Shown one piece after another: positions 1-5,864 of a DNA stretch of 5,890 bases (position 1 is the first letter of the stretch; each line of letters begins with the position of its first letter). Both the position numbers and the translations under genes were made by a program. The notes under the pieces were generated by a model that made no database searches, was not told where the DNA came from, and saw only the letters and a list, made by a program, of their open reading frames with translations. This DNA is from SLQH01 sp964612995 (GTDB lineage: Bacteria; Planctomycetota; UBA11346), in contig CAZTGE010000202.1 in the NCBI GenBank assembly GCA_964612995.1, positions 1-5,890 of the forward strand, given 5' to 3'.

Positions 1-197
1 GCATGCCGACCTGGGGATCGGCGCTCCCGGGGCGAGCTTTGAGTCGCCCTGGACCCTTGCCAGGCCGCTCACGGCTCGACCGCGTTGCGCACCGGGCACC
101 GGCCGGCGTGGGCATGCGAGACCGAGCATCCTGGACCGTGCGATCCGTGGGGCCTGCAGATGCTGGACACGCCGTCGCCCGGTCCACGATGGCGCCC
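1..197. other. Upstream region of aroC, no supported gene
   Basis: No complete gene is seen here. The aroC frame is open back to an ATG at position 3, but the 65 extra residues resemble nothing in chorismate synthases and are best read as untranslated or incidental. In frame 1 a TGA at 40-42 could end a preceding + strand gene, of which only 13 codons would be inside the window. A weak hairpin follows it (CCTGG at 48-52, CCAGG at 60-64, 7-base loop), too short and without a T-run to be called a terminator. No sigma70-like promoter could be recognised, so aroC may be transcribed from upstream of the window or from a promoter of unfamiliar type. Confidence 0.5.
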
Positions 198-1346
198 ATG
201 GCTGCGAACACCTTCGGCAACGCCTTCGCGGTGACCACGTTCGGCGAGAGCCACGGCCCGGCCGTCGGCTGTGTGATCGATGGCTGCCCGCCCGGCGTGG
301 CGCTCGACCCCGCCGCGATCCAGGCCCAGCTCGGGCGCCGCCGCCCGGGCCAGAGCGCTCTGGTCACCCCGCGCAACGAAGCCGACCAGGTCGAGGTCCT
401 CTCCGGGCTGGCGGCCGATTCGCTCCGCACCCTCGGCACCCCGATCGCCATGCTGGTGCGCAACCGCGACCAGCGCAGCTCGTGTTATGCCGACTGGCAT
501 CACGTCTACCGCCCCAGTCATGCCGATTTCAGCTACGACGCCAAGTACGGCCTGCGCGCGTGGCAGGGCGGCGGCCGCGCTTCGGCCCGCGAGACCATCG
601 GCCGCGTCGCCGCTGGCGCGGTCGCCGAACAGGTGCTCGCTGCACGTTTCCCCGAACTGGCCTTCGTCGCCTGGGTGGAACGCATCCACGATATCGACGC
701 CGCTGCGGCGATCGACCCCGCCACCGTGACCCGGCCGCAGGTCGACGCCGATCCCACCCGCTGTCCGCATACGGAGTCGGCGGCGGCCATGGCCGCCGCG
801 ATCACCGCGGCCAAGGAAGCCGGCGACAGCCTCGGCGGCTGGCTGCGGCTGCGCGTGACCGGAGTGCCGCCGGGTCTCGGCGACCCGGTCTTCGGCAAGC
901 TCGACGCCCGCCTCGCCGGCGCCATGCTCGGCCTGCCGGCCTGCAAGGGCTGCGAGGTCGGTAGCGGTTTCGCGGGCGCCGTCGCGCATACCGGCACGTC
1001 CCACAACGACCCCTTCGCCTGGCGCGAAGGCCAGATGATCACCACCAGCAACCGGTCCGGCGGGGTCCAGGGCGGCATCAGCAACGGCATGCCGCTGGAG
1101 CTGCGCATCGCCTTCAAGCCCACGGCCACGGTGCTGACCCAGCAGGACTCGGCCGACGACGCCGGCAACAACACCGCCTTCACCGCGCAGGGCCGTCACG
1201 ACCCCTGCGTCCTGCCGCGCGCGGTGCCGATGGTCGAGGCGATGGCCGCGCTGGTGCTCTGCGATGCCTGGCTGGAGCAGCGTGGGCAGGTGGGCGATCC
1301 CTGGCCCGGTCTCGGCGGACCGCTGGCCGCGGGCGAAGACGCGTAA
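198..1346 (+). CDS. aroC: Chorismate synthase
   Basis: This is the seventh and last shikimate-pathway enzyme. It converts 5-enolpyruvylshikimate-3-phosphate to chorismate, the precursor of aromatic amino acids and folate, in the cytoplasm using reduced FMN. The 382-residue product is slightly longer than the roughly 360 usual for the family. All three family signatures are visible: GESHG with VIDGCPPG at residues 16-33, GGGRASARETIGRVAAG at 124-140, and GRHDPCVLPRAVPMVEAM at 332-349. The conserved histidines are H19 and H108 (in RPSHAD), and RRRPGQS sits at 47-53. The start at 198 gives MAANTFGNAFAVTTFGESHG, which matches the family N-terminus. An ATG at 189 adds three residues and cannot be excluded. 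No good Shine-Dalgarno sequence precedes either. The last about 15 residues form a Gly/Ala-rich tail without obvious function. The stop overlaps an ATG of the next reading frame by one base (TAATG). Confidence 0.97.
   Translation: MAANTFGNAFAVTTFGESHGPAVGCVIDGCPPGVALDPAAIQAQLGRRRPGQSALVTPRNEADQVEVLSGLAADSLRTLGTPIAMLVRNRDQRSSCYADWHHVYRPSHADFSYDAKYGLRAWQGGGRASARETIGRVAAGAVAEQVLAARFPELAFVAWVERIHDIDAAAAIDPATVTRPQVDADPTRCPHTESAAAMAAAITAAKEAGDSLGGWLRLRVTGVPPGLGDPVFGKLDARLAGAMLGLPACKGCEVGSGFAGAVAHTGTSHNDPFAWREGQMITTSNRSGGVQGGISNGMPLELRIAFKPTATVLTQQDSADDAGNNTAFTAQGRHDPCVLPRAVPMVEAMAALVLCDAWLEQRGQVGDPWPGLGGPLAAGEDA
780..799. repeat. 20-base perfect palindrome inside aroC
   Basis: Positions 780-799 read identically on both strands, centred on CCATGG at 787-792. 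They encode the Ala-Ala-Ala-Met-Ala-Ala-Ala stretch at residues 195-201 of AroC. Alanine codons GCG and GCC flanking one ATG readily give such symmetry in GC-rich DNA, so a function is not implied. Confidence 0.6.
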
Positions 1347-1498
1347 TGCCGGGCCCACGCGGCCGTCTCCCCCCACACCTACATCGCCAGCGACCCTACG
1401 CCTGCCTGGGGCCACCCTGGGACCCGGGCGACGCAGACTCTCGCATGGTGAACCCCGCCGGCGTCGCTTCCGCTGACGCCACCAGCCCGCACCGCGCC
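1347..1498 (+). other. Spacer between aroC and the next gene; possible leader or N-terminal extension
   Basis: These 152 bases remain open in the frame of the downstream gene, from the ATG at 1346 that overlaps the aroC stop. The encoded residues are Pro/Arg/His-rich and do not look like a folded domain. An inverted repeat lies at 1460-1480 (GGCGTC and GACGCC, 9-base loop), 18 bases before the ATG at 1499. No promoter or clear ribosome binding site was recognised. The region is either a leader or, if translation starts at 1346 or 1445, an N-terminal extension of the next protein. Confidence 0.45.
1460..1480 (+). repeat. Short hairpin ahead of the secreted hydrolase-like gene
   Basis: GGCGTC at 1460-1465 pairs perfectly with GACGCC at 1475-1480 across nine bases, and a G-U pair could extend the stem in RNA. 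It ends 18 bases before the preferred start codon at 1499. There is no T-run, so it is not an intrinsic terminator. It could affect translation of the next gene, or be chance in GC-rich DNA. Confidence 0.35.
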
Positions 1499-3517
1499 AT
1501 GTCCGTCATCGCCCTGCTCCTGTTGCTTCTTCTTACCGCCGCCGCCGCGACCGGCGCAGAGCCGGTGGTGCTGACCACCCACGAACTGGCCCGGCCCGGC
1601 CTGCCGCTGCGCATCGCGCTGCACGGCATCCCGAGCGAGCTCGATCCGCAGGCGCCAGCCGGCCTCGAATACGCCCTGCTCCACGGCGAAACGGTACTCG
1701 CCGAAGACGCCCATGCGCTCGAGCGCGCGGATCAGCTCGCCGCCGGCGCGGTCGTCCACCTCGTGCCACCGCTCGATCTGCCTGCAGCCGAGCTGCAATG
1801 CAGGGTGATCCTACGCGACGCCGAGCACCAGGCGGCGGTGGTGCTGGAACAGCCGGTCGAGTCGCTGCCGCGGCTGTTCGCGCGCGCGGGCACCGCGGCA
1901 GCGGACCTGCGCGCCGACGACACCCGCGCGGCCTTGCCACGGTTGTGGGCCGAGATCACCGCCCGTCTGACCACCCGGCCGCCGACCCTGGCCGCCTGTC
2001 GCCGTATCGCCGCGATGAACGCGGCGATACGGGCCTGGCTGGCTGGCGAGCGCCCCGCAGACGACGCCCCCGGGATGCACGCCCTGCGGTGTCCGATCGA
2101 CGACAGCGTCCAGCCCTACCGTCTGCACCTGCCACCCACGCCCGACGCCGACGCCCCCGCGGTACTGCTGTTCCCCGATGCGCAGCACGGTGTGGCCAAA
2201 CACCGCTGGCCGATCGAACGCGAGCTGGTGGATGCGCTCACCGCCCAGGGCCTGCCGGTGATCGAGTTCTATCCGGCCGGCGACCGCGATTGGTCGGGCG
2301 TGGCGCTGCTACGCACGCGGCTGCTGGCAGACCGCCTGCTCGCGCGCAGCGGTCTCACCGGGCGAGCGCTGTGCGTGGTCGGCAGCGGTACCGGAGCCGC
2401 GGCCGCGCTCGACCACGCGCGCCGCCGCCCGCTGGACCTCAACGCCTGCCTGCTGGTCGCGGCGCAGATGGAAGCACCCGCTGCACCGGGATGGCTGGCG
2501 GACCTGCCCCCGGAACACCATCGCTGGCTGCTTGCACGTCGGCGGGTCAGCGGGCATTGGCCGCAGCTCGCGGCGCTGCCGATCGCGCTGGTCGCTCCGG
2601 CCGACGCCGCGACCCGGGCGCTACGCGCCCAACACGACCAGGGTGGCGGCTGGAGCCGATTCGCCCACGACGAGCTCGACAGCGCCGCCCGCTGGCTGCG
2701 ACGCTCGAGCGCGACGTTCCAACCGCCAGCCACGATCGCCTGGCGCATCGCAGCGCCCGGCGACCACGGCCCGATCAGGGTCCACGCGCTCGAAGGCTGG
2801 GCCGAACCGGGCAGCCTCGTACTGCATCGCGATACCCCTGGCGCGCCGACGGTGCACCTCGATGGCCTCGGCCCGGTGTCCTGGACCGGGTCAGACCCCG
2901 CGCCCCGGATCGCGGACGGCACCCTGATCACACAACCGGAGCCAGCATCACTGCCGCGCAAACGGCTGGGCGCAGCCACCGGCCCCGCCGGCGCCTACGC
3001 CACCGGCGCATTCACCGTGGTCGTGGGCTCGGGCGATCACGCCGCAGCGGCGCGGCGCAACGCGGCACTGGCCCAGGCCTTCGCCGCAGACTGGGTCGCG
3101 CATGCCCACGGCGCACCGCAGGTGGTCGCCGACCGCGACTTCGACCCCGCCGGACACAGCACCGCGAACCTGGTGTGCGTAGGCAATCCGCGCTCGAATA
3201 CGCTGTTGGCCCGACTGGTGCCGCAGACGGGCTTCGCGCACATCCGCTGGGACGACCTCGCGCTCGAGCTCGGAGAACGGCGGATCCGCCGCACCGCCGA
3301 CTACGCCCTGGCTCTGGCCATGCCGCATCCGGAGGACCCGCGCCGGCTGGTTGTGATCATCGACGGACAGCCGGCGTGGCAACGCGATGGCCGGCTGCCG
3401 CTGGGCTCGGTCCCCGATCTGCTCCTGCGCGTTCAGGGCGAACCCGCCACCGCCGTCCTGCTCGACAACGACTGGTCGTGGCTGCCGGACGCCTTGCATA
3501 CGCCGGGGGCGCGGTAG
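1499..3517 (+). CDS. Secreted alpha/beta-hydrolase-like protein with atypical nucleophile elbow
   Basis: This 672-residue protein is predicted to be exported. Residues 3-19 form a Leu/Ala-rich hydrophobic signal core, with likely cleavage after TGA at residue 20. Residues 21-190 are an Ala-rich N-terminal region. Residues 198-400 look like an alpha/beta-hydrolase fold: YRLHLPP at 207-213, the strand AVLLFPD followed by HG at 230-231, the elbow-like VVGSGTGAAAAL at 293-304, the late strand PIALVAPADA at 361-370, and FAHDEL at 388-393, which could hold the usual histidine. In a canonical G-x-S-x-G elbow the nucleophile position here is Gly297, so activity is uncertain. Residues 410-500 look beta-rich. 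The C-terminal part has FTVVVGSGD at 505-513 and LVCVGNPRSN at 558-567, features I recall from large hydrolase-like proteins of Planctomycetota often labelled prolyl oligopeptidase-like. The start at 1499 puts the signal core at the N-terminus but leaves no basic residue before it. The in-frame ATG at 1445 would supply His-Arg there. Substrate unknown. Confidence 0.8.
   Translation: MSVIALLLLLLLTAAAATGAEPVVLTTHELARPGLPLRIALHGIPSELDPQAPAGLEYALLHGETVLAEDAHALERADQLAAGAVVHLVPPLDLPAAELQCRVILRDAEHQAAVVLEQPVESLPRLFARAGTAAADLRADDTRAALPRLWAEITARLTTRPPTLAACRRIAAMNAAIRAWLAGERPADDAPGMHALRCPIDDSVQPYRLHLPPTPDADAPAVLLFPDAQHGVAKHRWPIERELVDALTAQGLPVIEFYPAGDRDWSGVALLRTRLLADRLLARSGLTGRALCVVGSGTGAAAALDHARRRPLDLNACLLVAAQMEAPAAPGWLADLPPEHHRWLLARRRVSGHWPQLAALPIALVAPADAATRALRAQHDQGGGWSRFAHDELDSAARWLRRSSATFQPPATIAWRIAAPGDHGPIRVHALEGWAEPGSLVLHRDTPGAPTVHLDGLGPVSWTGSDPAPRIADGTLITQPEPASLPRKRLGAATGPAGAYATGAFTVVVGSGDHAAAARRNAALAQAFAADWVAHAHGAPQVVADRDFDPAGHSTANLVCVGNPRSNTLLARLVPQTGFAHIRWDDLALELGERRIRRTADYALALAMPHPEDPRRLVVIIDGQPAWQRDGRLPLGSVPDLLLRVQGEPATAVLLDNDWSWLPDALHTPGAR
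2002..2032. repeat. Perfect 13-bp inverted repeat within the hydrolase-like gene
   Basis: CCGTATCGCCGCG at 2002-2014 is the exact reverse complement of 2020-2032, separated by the five bases ATGAA. It encodes residues 168-178, including the near-symmetric peptide RIAAMNAAIR. The right arm contains ATA for Ile177. By my reading the other 19 isoleucine codons of this gene are all ATC, and ATC here would break the pairing. No T-run follows, so this is not a canonical terminator. Confidence 0.85.
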
Positions 3518-3531
3518 CCTACGGCGCGTCC

Positions 3532-3536
3532 GGAGG
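3532..3536 (+). promoter_or_regulatory. Strong Shine-Dalgarno of the lipoprotein gene
   Basis: GGAGG lies six bases before the ATG at 3543, which fixes the start of the lipoprotein gene. It is the clearest ribosome binding site in the window and contrasts with the absence of one ahead of the two preceding genes. Confidence 0.8.
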
Positions 3537-3542
3537 CGGCCC

Positions 3543-3875
3543 ATGAAACCCCTGCTCTGCTGCCTGTTCTTCGCCCTCGGGGCTGCGGGCTGCCAGCGAG
3601 CCCGCCTCGCGGCGGTTCACGACACGCACACCCCGGCCGAACGCGAGGCGCTGCAACGGCTGACCATCGACCCGCGCATGCGCGTGGTCCGCACCCGCCG
3701 CGAAGACGACGGCGCGTTGATGGTGATCACCGACCAGGGCGGGGTCCAGGTACGCTACCGACTGGTCGCGACTGGGGACAAGGACGTGGCGATCGAGTAT
3801 CTCGAACCGGGCATCGCCCTGCCGCGCTCGATGATCCGTCCGGCGGCGGATCGCCCCTTCGACCCTCGGCCCTGA
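3543..3875 (+). CDS. Small predicted lipoprotein of unknown function
   Basis: The 110-residue product begins MKPLLCCLFFALGAAGCQ: a lysine, a hydrophobic core and an AAGC lipobox with Cys17 as the predicted lipidated residue. Gln at +2 is compatible with outer-membrane sorting under the enterobacterial rule, which may not hold in this organism. After a charged stretch (residues 19-55), residues 45-90 alternate polar and hydrophobic positions (RVVRTR, ALMVITD, VQVRYRLVA, VAIEYLEPG), suggesting a small beta-rich domain. The tail is Pro/Arg-rich. No family was recognised. The gene starts 25 bases after the stop of the secreted hydrolase-like gene on the same strand, so co-transcription is likely, and both products are exported. 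A role in the cell envelope is inference only. Confidence 0.8.
   Translation: MKPLLCCLFFALGAAGCQRARLAAVHDTHTPAEREALQRLTIDPRMRVVRTRREDDGALMVITDQGGVQVRYRLVATGDKDVAIEYLEPGIALPRSMIRPAADRPFDPRP
3833..3852. repeat. Short inverted repeat near the end of the lipoprotein gene
   Basis: GATCCG at 3833-3838 pairs with CGGATC at 3847-3852 across eight bases. It lies about 20 bases upstream of the hairpin that holds the two convergent stop codons, so the two structures could together slow or stop transcription from the + strand. The stem alone is short and may be chance. Confidence 0.35.
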
Positions 3876-3886
3876 GCGAGCTCAGG
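3871..3886. terminator. Shared hairpin at the convergent gene ends (possible bidirectional terminator)
   Basis: CCTGAG at 3871-3876 and CTCAGG at 3881-3886 form a perfect 6-bp stem with loop CGAG. The TGA of the lipoprotein gene (3873-3875) lies in one arm and the complement of the fapA TGA (3882-3884) in the other. The position between convergent genes suits a bidirectional terminator. No T-run follows on either strand, so canonical intrinsic termination is not supported. Confidence 0.4.
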
Positions 3887-5795
3887 CGCGGACCTCGCCC
3901 TCGATCAGGCGATAGACCGGATTGCTCGTCGGCTGGCGCACCATCAGCCCGACATCATCGCCGAAAACGAGATGGACGCGCGGATGGGCGATCCCGCCGA
4001 CCTCGATCCAGGCCTTGCGTTGGAGCGAGAGCGCCGCCTCGTTGAGCTCGTCGGCCTGGGCCTCCACCGCCTCGAACTCGCGTTTGAACTCCTTGACCTT
4101 CGCCGCGACAGCCCGGCTGGCCTCCAGCAGTTCGTGCGCCTTGTCCTTGTAGCGCTGGATCCCCTCCGGCTGCCGGGTTCGGCTCGCCTGGAGCATACGC
4201 AGGCGATTGGTCACCTCCTTGAATCGGGCCTGGAGATCCTGGTGTTCGTTGGTCATCTCCTCCATCTCGGCGGCCAGGCTCCTGCGCCGCTCCTGGGCCT
4301 CGGCCAACAACCGTCGCTGGTAGGGGTCGTAGCCGACCCGGATCTCGGTCGGCTCCTCGTTATCGGTCCCCAATGAGGCGGCGGCGATATGGTCGGCCAC
4401 CTGCACCTCGCCACCGATGATGCCGCGGGCCTGGAGCATGCCGGTGCACTCGATGTGACCGTGGCGGATCTCCTGGCCGACGAACAGGTTGCGTGCCTTG
4501 ACGGTGCGGCCGCTGACGTACAGCGCGACGATATCGGCGTGGGCCTTGACCCGCTGCTTGCCGGGAAGGATGCCTCGGGTCACCGTCAGACTGCCCTGAG
4601 CGCTGACCCGGGCGTCCTCGATCACTCCACGCACGGTGATATCCGAGCTGCTCTTGACCTGGAACCCCGCCTTGACATCGCCGGTGATGACAACGGGGAA
4701 GCGCGAATCGACGTTGCCGGTCGACATGTCGACATCGCCATCGATCACCACCACGTCGAGCACCTTGATCACTCCGCGCAGTTCGCGCACGAACACGCCA
4801 TCGCGCAGGGCCTCCATCACCATCGGATCCTCCTGGGAGAACCCCACGCCCTCACCGACGAAGCCGGCATAGTCGATGGAGCTGCCGGCCTCCGCCGGGA
4901 TCGTCTCGCCGAGGATGGTCATTCCGTCCTGACCGGCACCGTTGTGATGGCACCGCGCCAAGGGCCGGCCCACCGTGACCTCCTTGACCTTGTGCGCATC
5001 GCGGAAGTCCATGCTGCCGTCCTCGTTCACCGTGAAATGGAGCTGGTCGTCGATCAGGGGCTCGATCCAGGCGTCTTCGCCCCGCTCGGCCGGCACACCG
5101 CGCGCGAGCACGAGAGTTCGCGCCTCGCGGCTCGGTTGCCCTGCCTGACCCAGGCGTTCGCCCAGCAAGCCGAAGGTTATCCCCGCCGCGCCCACCGCCT
5201 GCTTGAGATCCTGCGGCAGCACGAACTCGCCCGGTGCCAGGGCCAGCTCGCAGGTCAGCGCGTCGGCCGACACGACCAGCTGTGGCTCGCTCACCCGGGC
5301 GCAGGGGCAGTGGGTCAGCCCGACGTAGATCAGCCCATCGTCCTCCTGCACCAGCCAGCCCTCGCGGTCGCAGATGACCAGGTCGCCCTGGACGTGGAGC
5401 CCCGGACCGATCAGCGGCTCCGGCGTGTCGCTGGCTGCTGCCGCCGGCGGCACCGGCGCGCCATCGACACCCATGCCGGGCCGCTCCGGCCTCGGCGGCC
5501 GGATGCGGCCGACGATCTGACCCGCCGAGACCGCGACATCGCCGCCGGTGCGCGCGGCGTCGAGCTCGAAATGCCGCTGGCGCGCGGATTCCGGCGGTCG
5601 CCCGCGGGCGATGACCACCATCTGCTCCTCGGCGGACGGGCACAGACGGGTCAACGCGTCCTTGAGCAGGCCGAAGCGGATCCCCGCATCCACGACCAGG
5701 GCGCGCACCGCGTCCAGGGCTGGCTCGCATCCGGCGGGGATCCGGAGGACGGCTTCCAGCCGGTCCGCGTCTATATCGAGGCGCATATCCGACAT
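3882..5795 (-). CDS. fapA: FapA/DUF342-family polymer-forming protein with duplicated N-terminal unit
   Basis: The 637-residue cytoplasmic protein carries the DUF342 (FapA) pattern. Residues 290-300 read DGMTILGETIP. Residues 345-490 form a Gly/Val/Ile repeat series typical of a right-handed beta-helix, including VVIDGDVDMSTGNVDS, VVITGDVKAGFQV, ARGIIGGEVQVADHI and TEIRVGYD. Residues 491-595 are Glu/Arg/Lys-rich with heptad-like spacing, a probable long coiled coil. Residues 596-637 are the usual C-terminal strands ending RLIEGEVRA. Unusually, the N-terminal unit (about 4-165) is repeated at about 171-345. In Vibrio vulnificus FapA supports polar flagellation and interacts with the glucose PTS protein EIIA-Glc. 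Whether that role applies here is unknown, since no flagellar or PTS gene is seen. The start at 5795 has GGAG six bases upstream and a promoter behind it. It is convergent with the lipoprotein gene. The gene symbol follows the family name. Confidence 0.9.
   Translation of the reverse strand: MSDMRLDIDADRLEAVLRIPAGCEPALDAVRALVVDAGIRFGLLKDALTRLCPSAEEQMVVIARGRPPESARQRHFELDAARTGGDVAVSAGQIVGRIRPPRPERPGMGVDGAPVPPAAAASDTPEPLIGPGLHVQGDLVICDREGWLVQEDDGLIYVGLTHCPCARVSEPQLVVSADALTCELALAPGEFVLPQDLKQAVGAAGITFGLLGERLGQAGQPSREARTLVLARGVPAERGEDAWIEPLIDDQLHFTVNEDGSMDFRDAHKVKEVTVGRPLARCHHNGAGQDGMTILGETIPAEAGSSIDYAGFVGEGVGFSQEDPMVMEALRDGVFVRELRGVIKVLDVVVIDGDVDMSTGNVDSRFPVVITGDVKAGFQVKSSSDITVRGVIEDARVSAQGSLTVTRGILPGKQRVKAHADIVALYVSGRTVKARNLFVGQEIRHGHIECTGMLQARGIIGGEVQVADHIAAASLGTDNEEPTEIRVGYDPYQRRLLAEAQERRRSLAAEMEEMTNEHQDLQARFKEVTNRLRMLQASRTRQPEGIQRYKDKAHELLEASRAVAAKVKEFKREFEAVEAQADELNEAALSLQRKAWIEVGGIAHPRVHLVFGDDVGLMVRQPTSNPVYRLIEGEVRA
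4761..5786 (-). repeat. Diverged tandem duplication encoding the FapA N-terminal unit twice
   Basis: Unit 1 covers residues 4-165 (bases 5301-5786) and unit 2 covers residues 171-345 (4761-5285). Shared landmarks in the same order are RLDIDADRL against QLVVSADAL, AGIRFGLL (37-44) against AGITFGLL (204-211), IARGRPPE (62-69) against LARGVPAE (230-237), and REGWLVQEDDGLIYV (144-158) against RDGVFVRELRGVIKV (331-345). The similarity is at protein level and diverged, so the duplication is old. Confidence 0.75.
5439..5452. repeat. 14-base palindrome inside fapA
   Basis: TGCCGCCGGCGGCA reads the same on both strands. It lies in the Pro/Ala-rich linker of the first FapA unit (about residues 115-120), where GC-rich codons make such symmetry likely, so no function is implied. 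Confidence 0.4.
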
Positions 5796-5801
5796 GGTCT
5801 A

Positions 5802-5805
5802 CTCC
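5802..5805 (-). promoter_or_regulatory. Ribosome binding site of fapA
   Basis: On the - strand GGAG at 5805-5802 ends six bases before the ATG at 5795-5793. This supports that start over the in-frame ATG three codons later. A second GGAG (5810-5807) lies within the 3' arm of the adjacent hairpin. Confidence 0.65.
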
Positions 5806-5806
5806 G

Positions 5807-5824
5807 CTCCGGACTCATCCGGAG
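5807..5824 (-). promoter_or_regulatory. Hairpin in the fapA leader
   Basis: CTCCGGA and TCCGGAG form a perfect 7-bp stem around the - strand loop TGAG. It lies about five bases after the predicted transcription start and one base before the ribosome binding site. Possible roles are mRNA 5'-end protection, control of ribosome access, or a DNA operator just downstream of the promoter. The leader also has several GGA triplets, which a CsrA-type protein could recognise, but that is speculative. Confidence 0.6.
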
Positions 5825-5835
5825 ACAACCAACCA

Positions 5836-5864
5836 ATGATACGCACCCGATAGGGGCTTGACAA
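5836..5864 (-). promoter_or_regulatory. Sigma70-type promoter of fapA
   Basis: Reading the - strand, TTGTCA (5864-5859; five of six consensus bases) and TATCAT (5841-5836; five of six) are separated by exactly 17 bases. The predicted transcription start is near 5829, giving a leader of about 34 bases before the ATG at 5795. The match stands out in such GC-rich DNA and its position fits the gene. Confidence 0.72.

Noticed and set aside
2..55. Frame 2 at the window start reads ADLGIGAPGAS, resembling an FG-GAP (integrin-like) repeat, as if a secreted repeat protein ended here.
   Set aside because: The match is short, and the frame stays open to 964 through aroC with Arg-rich shadow composition. 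One FG-GAP-like stretch without partners is not enough.
69..1415. A 448-codon open frame on the - strand across the whole of aroC.
   Set aside because: aroC is certain on the + strand. The antisense translation is Gly/Arg/Ala/His-rich with no recognisable domain, as expected for a shadow frame in GC-rich DNA.
2035..2047. Short tandem CTGG repeats just after the 13-bp inverted repeat.
   Set aside because: Only about three copies, in frame with ordinary Leu/Ala/Trp codons; not long enough to suggest a phase-variable tract or a repeat element.
1798..3546. A 582-codon open frame on the + strand in a different frame from the secreted hydrolase-like gene.
   Set aside because: Its translation is extremely Arg/Pro/Ala-rich without motifs, whereas the 1499-3517 frame shows a signal peptide, hydrolase-like strands and the NPRSN motif.
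5802..5826. The fapA leader contains GATGAGTCC on the - strand, reminiscent of a hammerhead ribozyme core.
   Set aside because: The required GAAAC segment and the second and third helices are absent; the bases are explained by the simple 7-bp hairpin.
4389..5861. A 490-codon open frame on the + strand opposite fapA.
   Set aside because: It is a His/Asp/Arg-rich antisense shadow. The - strand frame has unmistakable DUF342 repeats, a ribosome binding site and a promoter.
5858..5863. A perfect TTGACA on the + strand that could be the -35 of a divergent promoter.
   Set aside because: No -10-like sequence lies 16-18 bases downstream before the window ends. The match arises because TTGACAA and the - strand TTGTCAA overlap in the fapA -35 region.
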